Part shown: positions 9,167 to 18,933 of the stretch, piece by piece
Numbering within the stretch: the stretch's first letter is position 1
How the letters are laid out: each line of letters opens with the position of its first letter
Source: Sphingomonas daechungensis
GTDB lineage: Bacteria; Pseudomonadota; Alphaproteobacteria; Sphingomonadales; Sphingomonadaceae
Assembly: GCF_014489495.1 (NCBI RefSeq)
Contig: NZ_CP060780.1
Coordinates: forward strand, 2,801,001-2,865,000
Length of the DNA: 64,000 nt
Reading direction: 5' to 3'
Notes under the pieces: model-generated
What the model was told of the DNA's origin: nothing
Database searches by the model: none
Seen by the model: only the letters and a program-made list of their open reading frames with translations
Program-made: the position numbers and the translations under genes

Positions 9167-10266
9167 CTAGCGGGTGGAATTCCAACTGCTCGACGCGAGC
9201 CGGCCAACCAGCCCGTAAAGGCCGCGGTGGCTGGACTCATGATAGGCCGAACCGCTGTCGAGCGCCTTGCAAAGCCGGCGATGAGCTTCGCCGAGCGCAT
9301 GGTAGGGGAGACCCGGAAGCAAGTGATGCAGCGCGTGGTAGCGTAGCCCAACCGGTGCCCAGAAGACCGGTAGGGTGGCGGGTGGCGGAACGTTGACGCT
9401 GTCGAGGAACTGGGCGGTGACCGTCATCGGCTCGCCGTCGTTCTCCCACAAATGCGCAACCAGGGTCCGAACCTGGTTCAGGAACATTACCCCTGACGCG
9501 ACGCCCAGGAAAATCAGGAAGGCGCGAAACGGAACGACGCCAGTCGCGGTCATCGCCAGCAGCGCGATTGCCCAGAGGCTGCAGGCAACTTCCATCGCCA
9601 GCCACTGACGGCGGAACTCCCCTCGGGCTGCGGACGACGGAACTGCGGATTGATCTGCAGCCCCGAATATTTGGCCACGACCTGGTCGCGCAGCACGGGC
9701 GACAGGAGCGACAGCGGCGCCAGAATGCCGAAGCGGATCAACAGCCCGACGGGAGCCAGCAAGGCGGCGACCATGAACACCGGCAGGGTCCATGGCTTCA
9801 TCAATGCCAGCGGCAGATATTCGGGATCGTTGACCGTGCCGTAGTAACGCTTGGCGTGATGCTGGTTGTGAACGCCCTCGTACATGAAGGATGGCACCAG
9901 CAGCGGAATCCCGATCAACAGGTTCCAGACCAGGCGAAAACCGGGGACCGCGTTCGGCTTGATATGCGTCAGCTCGTGGATGAAGCTACCAGCCCGGTAA
10001 AGGGCCAGCACGGCAACGACGCCGGCAGCGACCGCAGCCAGAGCGGAGTTCGCGAATATCGCCAACAGCAACCCCGCGTATCCCACGGCTGCCGACCCGA
10101 TCATATCGGCCCAGTAGATCGCCGGTCTGGCGACATTGAGGTCGCGAGTCAGGTCCGCCGCAGCCTTCAGCATCGCCTTGTCGTCGCTGGCGGGCGTGCG
10201 CGCGGCCTCGCCCGAAAGCGGACGGTTGCTGGCGCGCTGCAGCTCGAGAGTGGTCGATCCGGACAT
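9167..10266 (-). CDS. Membrane fatty acid desaturase/hydroxylase (frameshift near 9628)
   Basis: A protein of about 365 residues with the histidine boxes of the membrane di-iron desaturase family: HELTH, HNQHH and, after the break, LRYHALHHLLPGLPYHALG. Several hydrophobic segments surround them (GYAGLLLAIFANSALAAVAAG and others). The N-terminal 215 residues lie in one frame and the rest in another, joined near 9628. The start MSGSTTLELQ at 10266 is preferred over an upstream ATG. Such enzymes insert double bonds or hydroxyls in acyl chains of lipids; here the substrate could be a fatty acid or a sphingoid base. It is divergent from the GNAT gene that follows. Substrate specificity cannot be read from the sequence. 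Confidence 0.8.
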
Positions 10267-10361
10267 GATTTGACTGCCTCTGCAAAGAGATAGTGGCGCG
10301 ATCATGGCGTTGAAAGGGCCGGCTACTGGCGTTGCCTGTGGCAAGCGGCTAGCCATCGCGA

Positions 10362-11501
10362 ATGAACGCCCCCGTATCGATCCGCCCGGTCGTGACCAAG
10401 GCCGACCGCAAGGCCTTCGTGAACTTCGCCTGGGACGTTTATCGAAACGACCCGGCGTGGGTCCCGCCGCTGAAGGACGAGGTCCACGGGCTCCTCAATC
10501 CAAAGAAGAATCCCTGGTTCGGCCATGCTCGCGCGGAGTTGTGGCTGGCAGAGCACGGCGGAAAAATCGTCGGGCGGATCAGCGCACAGGTGGACGATCT
10601 GGTCCAGGAACATATGGAGCGGGGCACCGGCCAGTGGGGAATGTTCGAGGCTCTCGACGGCGAGGCCGCGGCGGCTCTGATCGCGACTGCGGAGGGCTGG
10701 CTCCGCGAGCAGGGCATGACGAGAGCCCTTGGCCCCGTCAGCCTGTCAATCTGGGATGAGCCGGGCCTCGAAATCGAAGGCTTCGACGAGCCACCCACCG
10801 CGATGATGGGCCATCATCGCCCGGAATATCAGCCTTGGATCGAAGCAGCCGGTTACGAAAAGGCCAAGGACCTGATCACCTACGAGCTCGACATTACCAA
10901 CTGGCACGACCCGCTGATCAGCCGCCTGATCGAGGCGGGTGAGCGCAATCCTCGCATCCGTATTCGAAGCGTCGACAAGTCGCGCTTCGACGAGGAGGCC
11001 CGGCTCATTCTCAACCTGCTGAACGACGCCTGGTCCAACAATTGGGGCTATGTTCCGCTGACCGAGGCCGAGATCGCCTATGCAGGCAAGAAGCTGAAGC
11101 CGATCATCTTCAGCGAGTTGGTGCGGATCGCGGAAGTTGATGGCGAGGCAGTCGCCTTTATGCTGACCATCCCGGACATCAATGAGCTGACCAAGGACCT
11201 CAACGGCGAGTTGTTCCCGTTCAACTTCGTCAAGCTGCTGTGGCGCTTGCGGAAGCCCCGGACACGGCGGCTGCGGGTGCCGCTCATGGGCGTTGCAAAG
11301 AAGCTGCACGGCTCACGGCTGGCGAGCCAGTTGGCTTTCATGATGATCGAGTTCACCCGGCGCGACGCCGTTTCCAAGTTCGGGGCCACTCACGGCGAGT
11401 TCGGCTGGATCCTCGAGGACAACAAGGGAATGCTTTCCATCGCCCAGCTCCCCGGGGCGCACATCAATCATCGCTACCGGATCTACGAAAAGGTGCTTTG
11501 A
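10362..11501 (+). CDS. GNAT-fold N-acyltransferase-like protein; candidate ceramide synthase
   Basis: A 379-residue intact protein starting MNAPVSIRPVVTKADRKAF, with a conserved N-terminal block (NDPAWVPPLKDE, LNPKKNPWFGHA, GKIVGRISAQVD) and a second half with SELVRIAEVDGEAVAFML and FGWILEDNKGM. This is the widespread YghO-like group, often labelled N-acetyltransferase or, misleadingly, dATP pyrophosphohydrolase. It has the layout of a double GNAT-fold acyltransferase. In Caulobacter the bacterial ceramide synthase is also a GNAT-type acyltransferase in the same genomic region as serine palmitoyltransferase, so N-acylation of a sphingoid base is a fair hypothesis; I cannot confirm that the two are orthologous. 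It is divergent from the desaturase. Confidence 0.55.
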   Translation: MNAPVSIRPVVTKADRKAFVNFAWDVYRNDPAWVPPLKDEVHGLLNPKKNPWFGHARAELWLAEHGGKIVGRISAQVDDLVQEHMERGTGQWGMFEALDGEAAAALIATAEGWLREQGMTRALGPVSLSIWDEPGLEIEGFDEPPTAMMGHHRPEYQPWIEAAGYEKAKDLITYELDITNWHDPLISRLIEAGERNPRIRIRSVDKSRFDEEARLILNLLNDAWSNNWGYVPLTEAEIAYAGKKLKPIIFSELVRIAEVDGEAVAFMLTIPDINELTKDLNGELFPFNFVKLLWRLRKPRTRRLRVPLMGVAKKLHGSRLASQLAFMMIEFTRRDAVSKFGATHGEFGWILEDNKGMLSIAQLPGAHINHRYRIYEKVL

Positions 11502-11509
11502 CGCCTCGG

Positions 11510-11848
11510 TCAGGGGTCCTGATACGGCTCGCACGCAATGCCGTCGCCGTCTGAATCAAGCGCTTGGCGATACCCCTTCTGCCCTTTGGCAATCGGCGCT
11601 GCGCCAACGAAGCGCGCCCAGTCGCAGGTCGGATAGTAGAGCGGCAGGTTGTTGCGATTGGTGAAGGCCATCCCGAGGAGGAAGACCAGGGTGGTTGCGA
11701 GCAGCCCTACGGCGATCGTCTGGCCGAGCCCGCGGCGGCGTCTTGCGGCAGATTCGAAGAAGGCTGGATCATAGGTCCAAGGAGTGCGCTCGACCGGACC
11801 CTCGAACCACTTGTTCACCTGCCTGCTCCCGCCGACTACCGAGCGCAT
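11510..11848 (-). CDS. Membrane-anchored excalibur-domain protein
   Basis: A 112-residue protein with one membrane helix (TIAVGLLATTLVFLLGMAF, about residues 44-62) and a C-terminal excalibur domain: YPTCDWARFVGAAP then LDSDGDGIACEPYQ. The excalibur domain is a short extracytoplasmic calcium-binding module with two cysteines and a DxDxDGxxCE loop, often found with nucleases or envelope proteins. A GTG at 11817 (VNKWFEGP) could also be the start. It converges on the GNAT gene. Its partner or role is unknown. Confidence 0.75.
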   Translation of the reverse strand: MRSVVGGSRQVNKWFEGPVERTPWTYDPAFFESAARRRRGLGQTIAVGLLATTLVFLLGMAFTNRNNLPLYYPTCDWARFVGAAPIAKGQKGYRQALDSDGDGIACEPYQDP

Positions 11849-11867
11849 TCTCGGCGATCGGTAACCT

Positions 11868-11889
11868 TATGTAAATGTCTCTTTACATA
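11868..11889. repeat. Inverted repeat TATGTAAA-N6-TTTACATA
   Basis: Two perfect 8-base arms with a 6-base spacer, unusually AT-rich for this genome. It lies upstream of the excalibur gene (start 11848, minus strand), so it could be an operator for that promoter. No regulator can be named from the sequence. Confidence 0.45.
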
Positions 11890-11954
11890 TAATTGTGGCA
11901 GGGCACGGCTTTATCGAGGGCCCTGATTTCCGCCAAAAGTCCATCGGAGCTGCT

Positions 11955-11978
11955 CCGGGTTCAAATCCCGGGGCCGCT
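11955..11978 (+). other. tRNA 3'-end fragment (T-arm plus acceptor strand)
   Basis: CCGGG-TTCAAAT-CCCGG at 11955-11971 is a perfect T-stem and T-loop with the invariant TTC and A, and GGCCGCT follows where the 3' acceptor strand would be. The required 5' strand AGCGGCC and the D- and anticodon arms are not present upstream, and there is no CCA. It therefore looks like the 3' remnant of a tRNA gene, as left by integration at a tRNA attachment site, not a working tRNA. Confidence 0.5.
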
Positions 11979-12203
11979 CTGCGATTCACTTCGCGCTATT
12001 CCGCAACAACTAAGCCAATTGTAAAGTTTTCTTGATGATCTAAGTTGGCGGCGAGCCTCTTCCGTTGCGGCGAATCGTCTAGCGATGTTCCCTGCAGCGA
12101 GAGGCTCCTCTTGGGATGAAGGCGCCCAATGCCCCCAAGGGCGGGAGCGGTTGGGTAAGGAGCACCCACTCGGCGCTTGGCCGCTCCCAAATCTATCGCC
12201 GTT

Positions 12204-12977
12204 TCAGATCAGCTGAATCCAGGTCGGCGCGTGGTCGGACGCCTTTTCCTCTCCCCTCGCCCATTTGTCGACGCCCGCGCCGTCCAGGCGGTCGGATACC
12301 TCCGGAGAACAGAGCAAGTGGTCGATGCGGAAGCCGGCATCGCGTTGCCAGCAACCAGCGGTGTAATCCCAGAACGTATAAAGTCCGGCATCATCGGGAT
12401 GATAGGCCCGCAAAGCGTCGGTCCAGCCCTGGTTGAGCAGCCGGCGCCACTGCGCGCGCGTTTCCGGCTGAACGAGGGCGTCGTTGGCGGCGGCGCGGAT
12501 CGAGAAGACGTCGCGGTCTTCGGGTACGACGTTGAAGTCCCCAGCGAGGACGACCGGACGCTCTTCGCGCAGCAATTCGGCGGCCCGTTCCTCCAGGCGC
12601 GACATCCATCGCAGCTTGTAGTCGAATTTCTCGGTGCCGATCGGATTCCCGTTCGGAAGATAGATGGAAGCCACCACGACGCCGCTGACTTCCGCTTCGA
12701 TGTAGCGGCTGTGGGTGTCGTCCGGATCGCCAGGCAGACCCACACGCCGCAGCTCAGGCGTATCGCCGCGTGCGAGGATGGCGACCCCGTTGAAGCCTTT
12801 CTGGCCATGCCAGACTGCGCCGTAGCCGGCGCCTTCGATGTCAGCGATCGGCAAGCTCTCATCCGCGCACTTCAGCTCTTGCAGGCAGACGACGTCGGGC
12901 TTTTCGCGCTCGAGCCATTCGAGCAACCGCGGGAGGCGTGCGCGGATGCCGTTGATGTTGAAAGTCGAGAGCCTCAA
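12204..12977 (-). CDS. xth: Exodeoxyribonuclease III
   Basis: A 257-residue AP endonuclease/3'-exonuclease of base-excision repair. Visible motifs are [12 protein letters not shown] at the start, [11 protein letters not shown] with the metal-binding glutamate, [11 protein letters not shown], the catalytic [22 protein letters not shown], and the terminal KASDHAPTW with the catalytic histidine. The start is a TTG at 12977 that overlaps the erpA stop, because the conserved LSTFNI block begins there; the first ATG at 12998 adds residues inside erpA. The frame is intact. Confidence 0.92.
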   Translation of the reverse strand: MRLSTFNINGIRARLPRLLEWLEREKPDVVCLQELKCADESLPIADIEGAGYGAVWHGQKGFNGVAILARGDTPELRRVGLPGDPDDTHSRYIEAEVSGVVVASIYLPNGNPIGTEKFDYKLRWMSRLEERAAELLREERPVVLAGDFNVVPEDRDVFSIRAAANDALVQPETRAQWRRLLNQGWTDALRAYHPDDAGLYTFWDYTAGCWQRDAGFRIDHLLCSPEVSDRLDGAGVDKWARGEEKASDHAPTWIQLI

Positions 12978-13305
12978 ATTGAGAAGCTCGAGCCGCAACC
13001 GCAGCCCGAAGCGGCATTCGGGTTGGTCACCTTGAACGATGCTCCGCCAAGATCCTCGACGAAATCCACCGCCGAGCCCGCACCAGGTCCAGGCTCACGG
13101 GATCGACAACCAGCTTCACGCCATCGGTCTCGGCGACTGTATCGTCGTCGGCCTGAGCGTCCGCCAATTCGAACTTGTATGTGAAGCCGGCGCAACCGCC
13201 GCCATCGACAGCAAGCCGGAGGATTGCAGGCTTCGATTGCCGTTCTGCGATCCACGAAACGCGCTTGGCAGCGCTTGCCGTCAGGATGATGTCAGGCTCG
13301 CTCAC
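12974..13305 (-). CDS. erpA: Iron-sulfur cluster insertion protein ErpA/IscA family (frameshift near 13080)
   Basis: A protein of about 110 residues of the A-type Fe-S carrier family. The three cysteines are in [11 protein letters not shown] (about residue 37) and in the C-terminal [11 protein letters not shown]. The middle block [10 protein letters not shown] is followed by [20 protein letters not shown], but the two halves are in different frames, with one missing base near 13080. It hands Fe-S clusters to apoproteins in the cytoplasm. It forms an operon with xth (TTGA overlap). ErpA and IscA cannot be separated with certainty; ErpA is the usual member standing apart from isc or suf genes. 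Confidence 0.85.
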
Positions 13306-13346
13306 CAGAGCGAGATAGGAACGCGGCCGGTAATGAGCAACCGGTC

Positions 13347-14297
13347 TTAGCGCTTGCCGCCGGTCGGTCCGCCGAGCGCAATCGTATCCATCGAGTGCGA
13401 ACCGGCATTCTTCTGCATTTCGACCAGGTAATCGGTCGACTTCATGAACGGAATTGGATTGACCGGACGGCCGTCGATGCGAACTTCGTAATGGAGGTGG
13501 CTGCCGGTCGAGCGGCCCGTCGAGCCCATACGGGCAATCAGCTGCCCGCGGGTGATGCGGTCACCGGCCGAAACGAGCACTTGGGAAAGGTGGCCGTAGC
13601 GCGTTGCAATTCCGCGGCCATGGTCGATTTCGACGAGATTACCGTATCCGCCATTGTTCCAACCGGCGCGGAGGACAGTGCCATCGGCAGTCGCGTAGAT
13701 CGCCGTGCCATAAGGACCCGCCAGGTCGATGCCCGGGTGCATTGCAGCCGCGCCGCGGAACGGGTCGGAACGGACGCCGTAGCCGCTGGTGAAAGCCGCA
13801 GTCTTTACCGGCTTGTCCGACGGGACGGCGATGGCGCCGGAAGCGAGATTGTCGAGCTTCTTCCAACTCGTGAAGAGCTGCTTGAAGGTCGGGTCGGCAT
13901 TGCCATCGAACGGGCCGCCCTGGCCGTCCTGGCCAGCCTTCGCCGGCGTGAAGCCAAGGCGGGCAAGAGTGGCCTGATCGATGTTCTCACTGGCGAGAGC
14001 TGCTGCCAGAGCCATCTGGCGCTGCTCGATCACCTGCACGCGGCGTTCGGTCTCAGCGGTCAGCTGAGCGATGCGGGCGGAATATTCAGTGGTGGAGTTC
14101 TGGGCGGTGGCGGCAGGAGCAGGAGTGAGGAAACGAGCGACGGCGTAGCTGGACCAGGCGACGAGAGCGAGCAGAGCGGCAATGGCCACGACCTGGGCCG
14201 ACGCGGACAGACGAAAGCGCCGCAATTGCGCACCATCATGCACGAAAAAATCGCGATCCCTGAAAAGACCGGACGTTGCCGTCAGAACCGTCAACAT
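13347..14297 (-). CDS. M23 family metallopeptidase, membrane-anchored
   Basis: A protein of about 316 residues with a cytoplasmic start (MLTVLTATSGLFRDRDFFV), a membrane helix (SAQVVAIAALLALVAWSSYAV as hydrophobic core), a coiled-coil segment, and a C-terminal lysostaphin-type peptidase domain. Zinc ligands are in AMHPGIDLAGPYG and GSHLHYEVRIDG, with YGNLVEIDHG between. Such proteins cut peptidoglycan cross-links or, when inactive, activate amidases at division; both histidine motifs are kept, so it is probably active. ATG at 14297 fits better than the one at 14312. It is divergent from serC. Confidence 0.88.
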   Translation of the reverse strand: MLTVLTATSGLFRDRDFFVHDGAQLRRFRLSASAQVVAIAALLALVAWSSYAVARFLTPAPAATAQNSTTEYSARIAQLTAETERRVQVIEQRQMALAAALASENIDQATLARLGFTPAKAGQDGQGGPFDGNADPTFKQLFTSWKKLDNLASGAIAVPSDKPVKTAAFTSGYGVRSDPFRGAAAMHPGIDLAGPYGTAIYATADGTVLRAGWNNGGYGNLVEIDHGRGIATRYGHLSQVLVSAGDRITRGQLIARMGSTGRSTGSHLHYEVRIDGRPVNPIPFMKSTDYLVEMQKNAGSHSMDTIALGGPTGGKR

Positions 14298-14615
14298 GAC
14301 CCCTCGCTCCAAGCACTACACGGGCCGCACGGAAGCGCGGTCCGAAGCTACAATTTCAGGAGCTCCCCAGCCCCAAAGCCTGCAGATATTGCCCACCACC
14401 TGCTGACGAGAGGGAGACTGACCCGGGGGGTTAATGAATTCAACCTTCAGTTCCGGTTGCCGGGACGAACTGTCGGCTCACTGCGGTGAAACGAGCAAAT
14501 CGCAGCATTCACAGAAGGCAGGGCACCCGAATCAACCGTTTCATGACCTTGATCTGCGATAATTTCGCACTGCCTTGCTCGCGCCGCATTCACCGTTAGA
14601 ACCGCCCACGGGCCA

Positions 14616-14653
14616 CGCCGTCCCAACGCGGCGCGTGCTCTCTGCGAGGAGAG
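14616..14653 (+). promoter_or_regulatory. Candidate serC leader RNA: two hairpins, second over the ribosome-binding site
   Basis: CGCCG (14616-14620) pairs with CGGCG (14629-14633) over an 8-base loop, and CTCTC (14638-14642) pairs with GAGAG (14649-14653). The second stem contains the AGGAGAG ribosome-binding site, 5-6 bases before the TTG start of serC. A conserved serC RNA motif of tandem hairpins at this place is known in alphaproteobacteria as a presumed cis-regulator; this matches its layout, but I could not test it against the model. Confidence 0.45.
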
Positions 14654-14658
14654 TTGAA

Positions 14659-15817
14659 TTGACGGAATTTCTGACGGCCGGCGCGGACGTGCGCGCGGCA
14701 AAACCCAATACCCGCCCGCGAGGCCACATTTCTCGTCCGGACCGTGCGCAAAGCCGCCCGGTTGGGACGCTTCGAAAATCGCCACCGAATCCCTTGGCCG
14801 CTCGCACCGCGCCAAGATCGGCAAGTCGCGCCTGCAGCATTGCATCGAACTGATGCGCGAGTTGCTGGAGCTTCCGGACACGCACCGGATCGGCATCGTT
14901 CCCGGGTCCGACACCGGCGCCTTTGAGATGGCCATGTGGACCATGCTCGGCGCTCGCCCGGTCACCACGCTCGCGTGGGAAAGCTTCGGCGAGGGTTGGG
15001 TTACCGATGCCGCTAAGCAGCTTCAGCTCGATCCCACCGTCCTGCGCGCCGACTACGGCGCGATCCCCGATCTCTCCCAAGTCGATTGGTCGAGCGACGT
15101 TCTGTTCACCTGGAACGGCACGACCTCGGGCGTACGGGTGCCGGATGGCGAATGGATCGCCGACGACCGCGAGGGCCTGAGCTTCGCGGACGCGACGAGC
15201 GCTGTCTTCGCCTATCATTTGCCGTGGGAGAAGATCGATGTCGCGACCTTCTCCTGGCAGAAAGTTCTGGGCGGCGAAGGTGCTCACGGCATCCTGATCC
15301 TTGGCCCGAGAGCGGTAGAGAGGCTCGAAAGCTTCACGCCCGATCGGCCGCTGCCGAAGGTCTTCCGCCTGGTTTCAAAGGGAAAGCTGACCGAGGGCAT
15401 CTTTAGGGGTGAGACGATCAACACGCCGTCCATGCTGGCTGTCGAAGACGCGATCTGGGCGCTGGAATGGGCGAAGTCGATCGGCGGAGCGAAGGCGCTC
15501 CAGCAACGCTCGGATGCCAACGCCGCCGCGCTCGATCGCATTGTCCAGGAGCGGAGCTGGGTCAGCCACCTCGCGGCCGATCCTGCCTGCCGTTCGACGA
15601 CATCGGTCTGCCTTTCCGTCGAGGGGCAGACGCCGACTTCATCAAGGCCTTCGCGGGCCTGCTCGAGAAAGAGGGCGCCGCCTACGACATCGCGGGATAT
15701 CGCGACGCACCTCCCGGACTTCGCATCTGGTGCGGCGCAACTGTCGACACCGCAGACATCGAGGCGCTCGGGCCGTGGCTCGACTGGGCCTACGAGGAAG
15801 TGCGCTCCTCTCGATGA
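14659..15817 (+). CDS. serC: Phosphoserine aminotransferase, SerC (two frameshifts)
   Basis: A protein of about 385 residues of the alphaproteobacterial (Methanosarcina-like) SerC type. It converts 3-phosphohydroxypyruvate to phosphoserine in serine synthesis. The conserved start [17 protein letters not shown] is in frame 3, and the first residues ([16 protein letters not shown] from TTG 14659, next to a good AGGAGAG site) are in frame 1, so a base is missing near 14715. PLP motifs include [12 protein letters not shown] and the Schiff-base lysine in [15 protein letters not shown] second missing G near 15627 moves the C-terminus ([16 protein letters not shown] to EVRSSR) into another frame. 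serA follows, separated by an inverted repeat. Confidence 0.88.
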
Positions 15818-15821
15818 CCCC

Positions 15822-15892
15822 GTGCTCCTGCGAAGGCAGGGGCCCAGTCCCTTTTTTTCCAGGAAGCTAGGTTCCTGCCTGCGCAGGAACAC
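15822..15892. repeat. Inverted pair of REP-like elements
   Basis: A 26-base sequence starting GTGCTCCTGCGAAGGCAGG at 15822-15847 recurs as an inexact reverse complement at 15867-15892 (GTTCCTGCCTGCGCAGGAAC within it). The two arms can fold into a long hairpin between serC and serA. Each arm also contains its own CCTGC/GCAGG palindrome. This is the style of the short interspersed palindromic repeats common between genes in sphingomonads; it may act as a transcript stabiliser or attenuator between the two genes. Confidence 0.6.
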
Positions 15893-15911
15893 AATTCTAC
15901 AGGATCAGCGA

Positions 15912-17494
15912 ATGACCCAACCCAAAGTGCTCATCAGCGACAAGATGGACCCGAAGGCCGCCGCGATCTTTCGGGAGCGCGGCCTTCAGGTCGACGAGAT
16001 CACCGGAAAGACACCGGAAGAACTGAAAGCGATCATCGGCGATTATGATGGCCTCGCCATCCGCTCTTCGACCAAGGTCACCCAGGACATTCTCGATGCA
16101 GCGACCAATCTGAAGGTCGTCGGCCGGGCGGGGATCGGCGTCGACAATGTCGATATCCGGCTGCGACCGCACGCGGCGTCGTCGTGATGAACACGCCGTT
16201 CGGCAACTCGATCACCACCGCGGAGCATGCCATCGCGCTGATGTTCGCGCTTGCCCGGCAACTGCCGGAAGCGGACGCATCGACGCAGGCGGGGAAGTGG
16301 GAAAAGAACCGCTTCATGGGAGTTGAGGTCACCGGCAAGACCCTCGGTCTGATCGGCGCAGGCAATATCGGTTCGATCGTCGCGAGCCGCGCATTGGGTT
16401 TGCGCATGAAGGTGGTCGCCTATGACCCATTTCTGACCGCGGAGCGAGCGGTCGAGTTGGGTATCGAGAAGGTCGAGCTCGACGACATGCTTCGCCGCGC
16501 CGATTTCATCACCTTGCACACGCCGCTGACCGATCAGACGCGCAACATCCTGAGCCGCGAGAACCTCGCCAAGACGAAGAAGGGCGTGCGCATCGTCAAT
16601 TGCGCGCGCGGCGGGTTGATCGACGAAGCGGCTCTGAAGGAGGGCCTCGATTCCGGTCACATCGCGGGTGCCGCGCTTGACGTGTTCGAGACGGAGCCCG
16701 CGAAGGATTCTCCGCTGTTCGGGACGCCCAACTTCATCTCCACGCCGCACCTTGGCGCATCGACGAACGAGGCGCAGGTCAATGTCGCCATCCAGGTGGC
16801 GGAGCAGATGAGCGATTTCCTCCTGCTCGGCGGTGTGACCAACGCGATCAACATGCCGTCGCTTTCGGCCGAGGAAGCGCCTCGCTTAAGGCCTTACATG
16901 GCGCTGGCGGAAAAGCTCGGCAGCCTCGTCGGGCAGCTCGCGCACGGCAACATTGCGGGCCTGTCGATCGAGACGGAAGGCGCGGCCGCGGATCTCAACA
17001 TGAAGCCGATCACCGGCGCCGTCCTCGCGGGCTTCATGCGCGTGCATTCGGACACGGTGAACATGGTCAATGCGCCGTTCCTCGCGAAGGAGCGTGGCCT
17101 CGACGTTCGCGAAGTCCGGCACGACCGCGAGGGCGATTACCACACGCTGCTGCGAGTTACGGCAGAGACGAAAGCGGGTCCGCGAACGGTCGCCGGCACC
17201 TTGTTCGGAAACGCGCAGCCGCGCCTGGTCGAGCTGTTCGGGATCAAGGTCGAAGCCGACCTCGTCGGCGACATGCTCTACGTCGTCAACGAGGACGCGC
17301 CCGGCTTCATTGGTCGGCTCGGGACGACGCTGGGCGAAGCCGGCATCAACATTGGCACCTTCCACCTCGGCCGCGTGGAAGCCGGTGGCGAGGCGGTCCT
17401 GTTGCTATCCGTCGACGAGCCCGTGAATCCACAGGTCATCGCGAAGGTCGAAGCGCTGCCCGGCGTAAAGCTGGTCCGCGCGCTGAAGTTTTAG
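15912..17494 (+). CDS. serA: D-3-phosphoglycerate dehydrogenase (frameshift near 16158)
   Basis: A protein of about 527 residues. It oxidises 3-phosphoglycerate, the first step of serine synthesis. Motifs are VLISDKMDPKAA, GRAGIGVDNVD, the NAD-binding GKTLGLIGAGNIGSIVA, NCARGGLID with the substrate-binding arginine, AALDVFETEP and the catalytic histidine in STPHLGAST. The C-terminal 200 residues hold the intervening and ACT regulatory domains (DAPGFIGRLGTTLGEAGINI), so it is the long form, which is commonly subject to serine feedback. One missing C near 16158 separates residues 1-83 from the rest. It lies downstream of serC and probably shares its transcript. Confidence 0.93.
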
Positions 17495-17634
17495 ACGGAC
17501 ACATTGCAACCGCGCTCGCCTGTTGCAGTTCCCTCCGAAATGGCGAAGGCGCGCAACCGCACCTGTTCCAACGGCTGGACGATGCAGGCTTCGGCCCGTA
17601 GGAGCGCCCCTGCCTCCGCAAAAAGGGATTCGAC

Positions 17635-18924
<1,290 letters not shown>

Positions 18925-18933
18925 GAGCGATCT

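Larger units (their letters stand above)
11849..12203. other. 355-base gene-free stretch with AT-rich palindrome and tRNA 3' fragment
   Basis: There is no convincing ORF here. Compared with its surroundings the stretch is AT-rich at 11865-11895 and again around 12000-12045 (poly-pyrimidine and ATGATCTAAG-like sequence). It holds an 8-base inverted repeat and the T-arm and 3' acceptor strand of a tRNA, both listed separately. No matching 5' half of a tRNA could be found upstream. Confidence 0.6.

Noticed and set aside
12177-13184. A 335-residue plus-strand ORF over xth and erpA
   Set aside because: Its residues are typical of the shadow frame of a high-GC gene, and both genes on the other strand have strong family motifs.
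13395-14489. A 364-residue plus-strand ORF over the M23 peptidase gene
   Set aside because: It is antisense to a protein with conserved zinc motifs, and no family pattern is visible in it.
14853-16187. A 444-residue ORF joining SerC to the first part of SerA
   Set aside because: It is an artefact of the frame breaks at 15627 and 16158. The C-terminal third of SerC lies in another frame, and the ORF reads through the inverted repeat and into the start of serA.
17495-17634. A remnant of hisZ between serA and purA
   Set aside because: I looked for the regulatory-subunit motifs in all frames and found none; the 140 bases show no coding signal that I can support.
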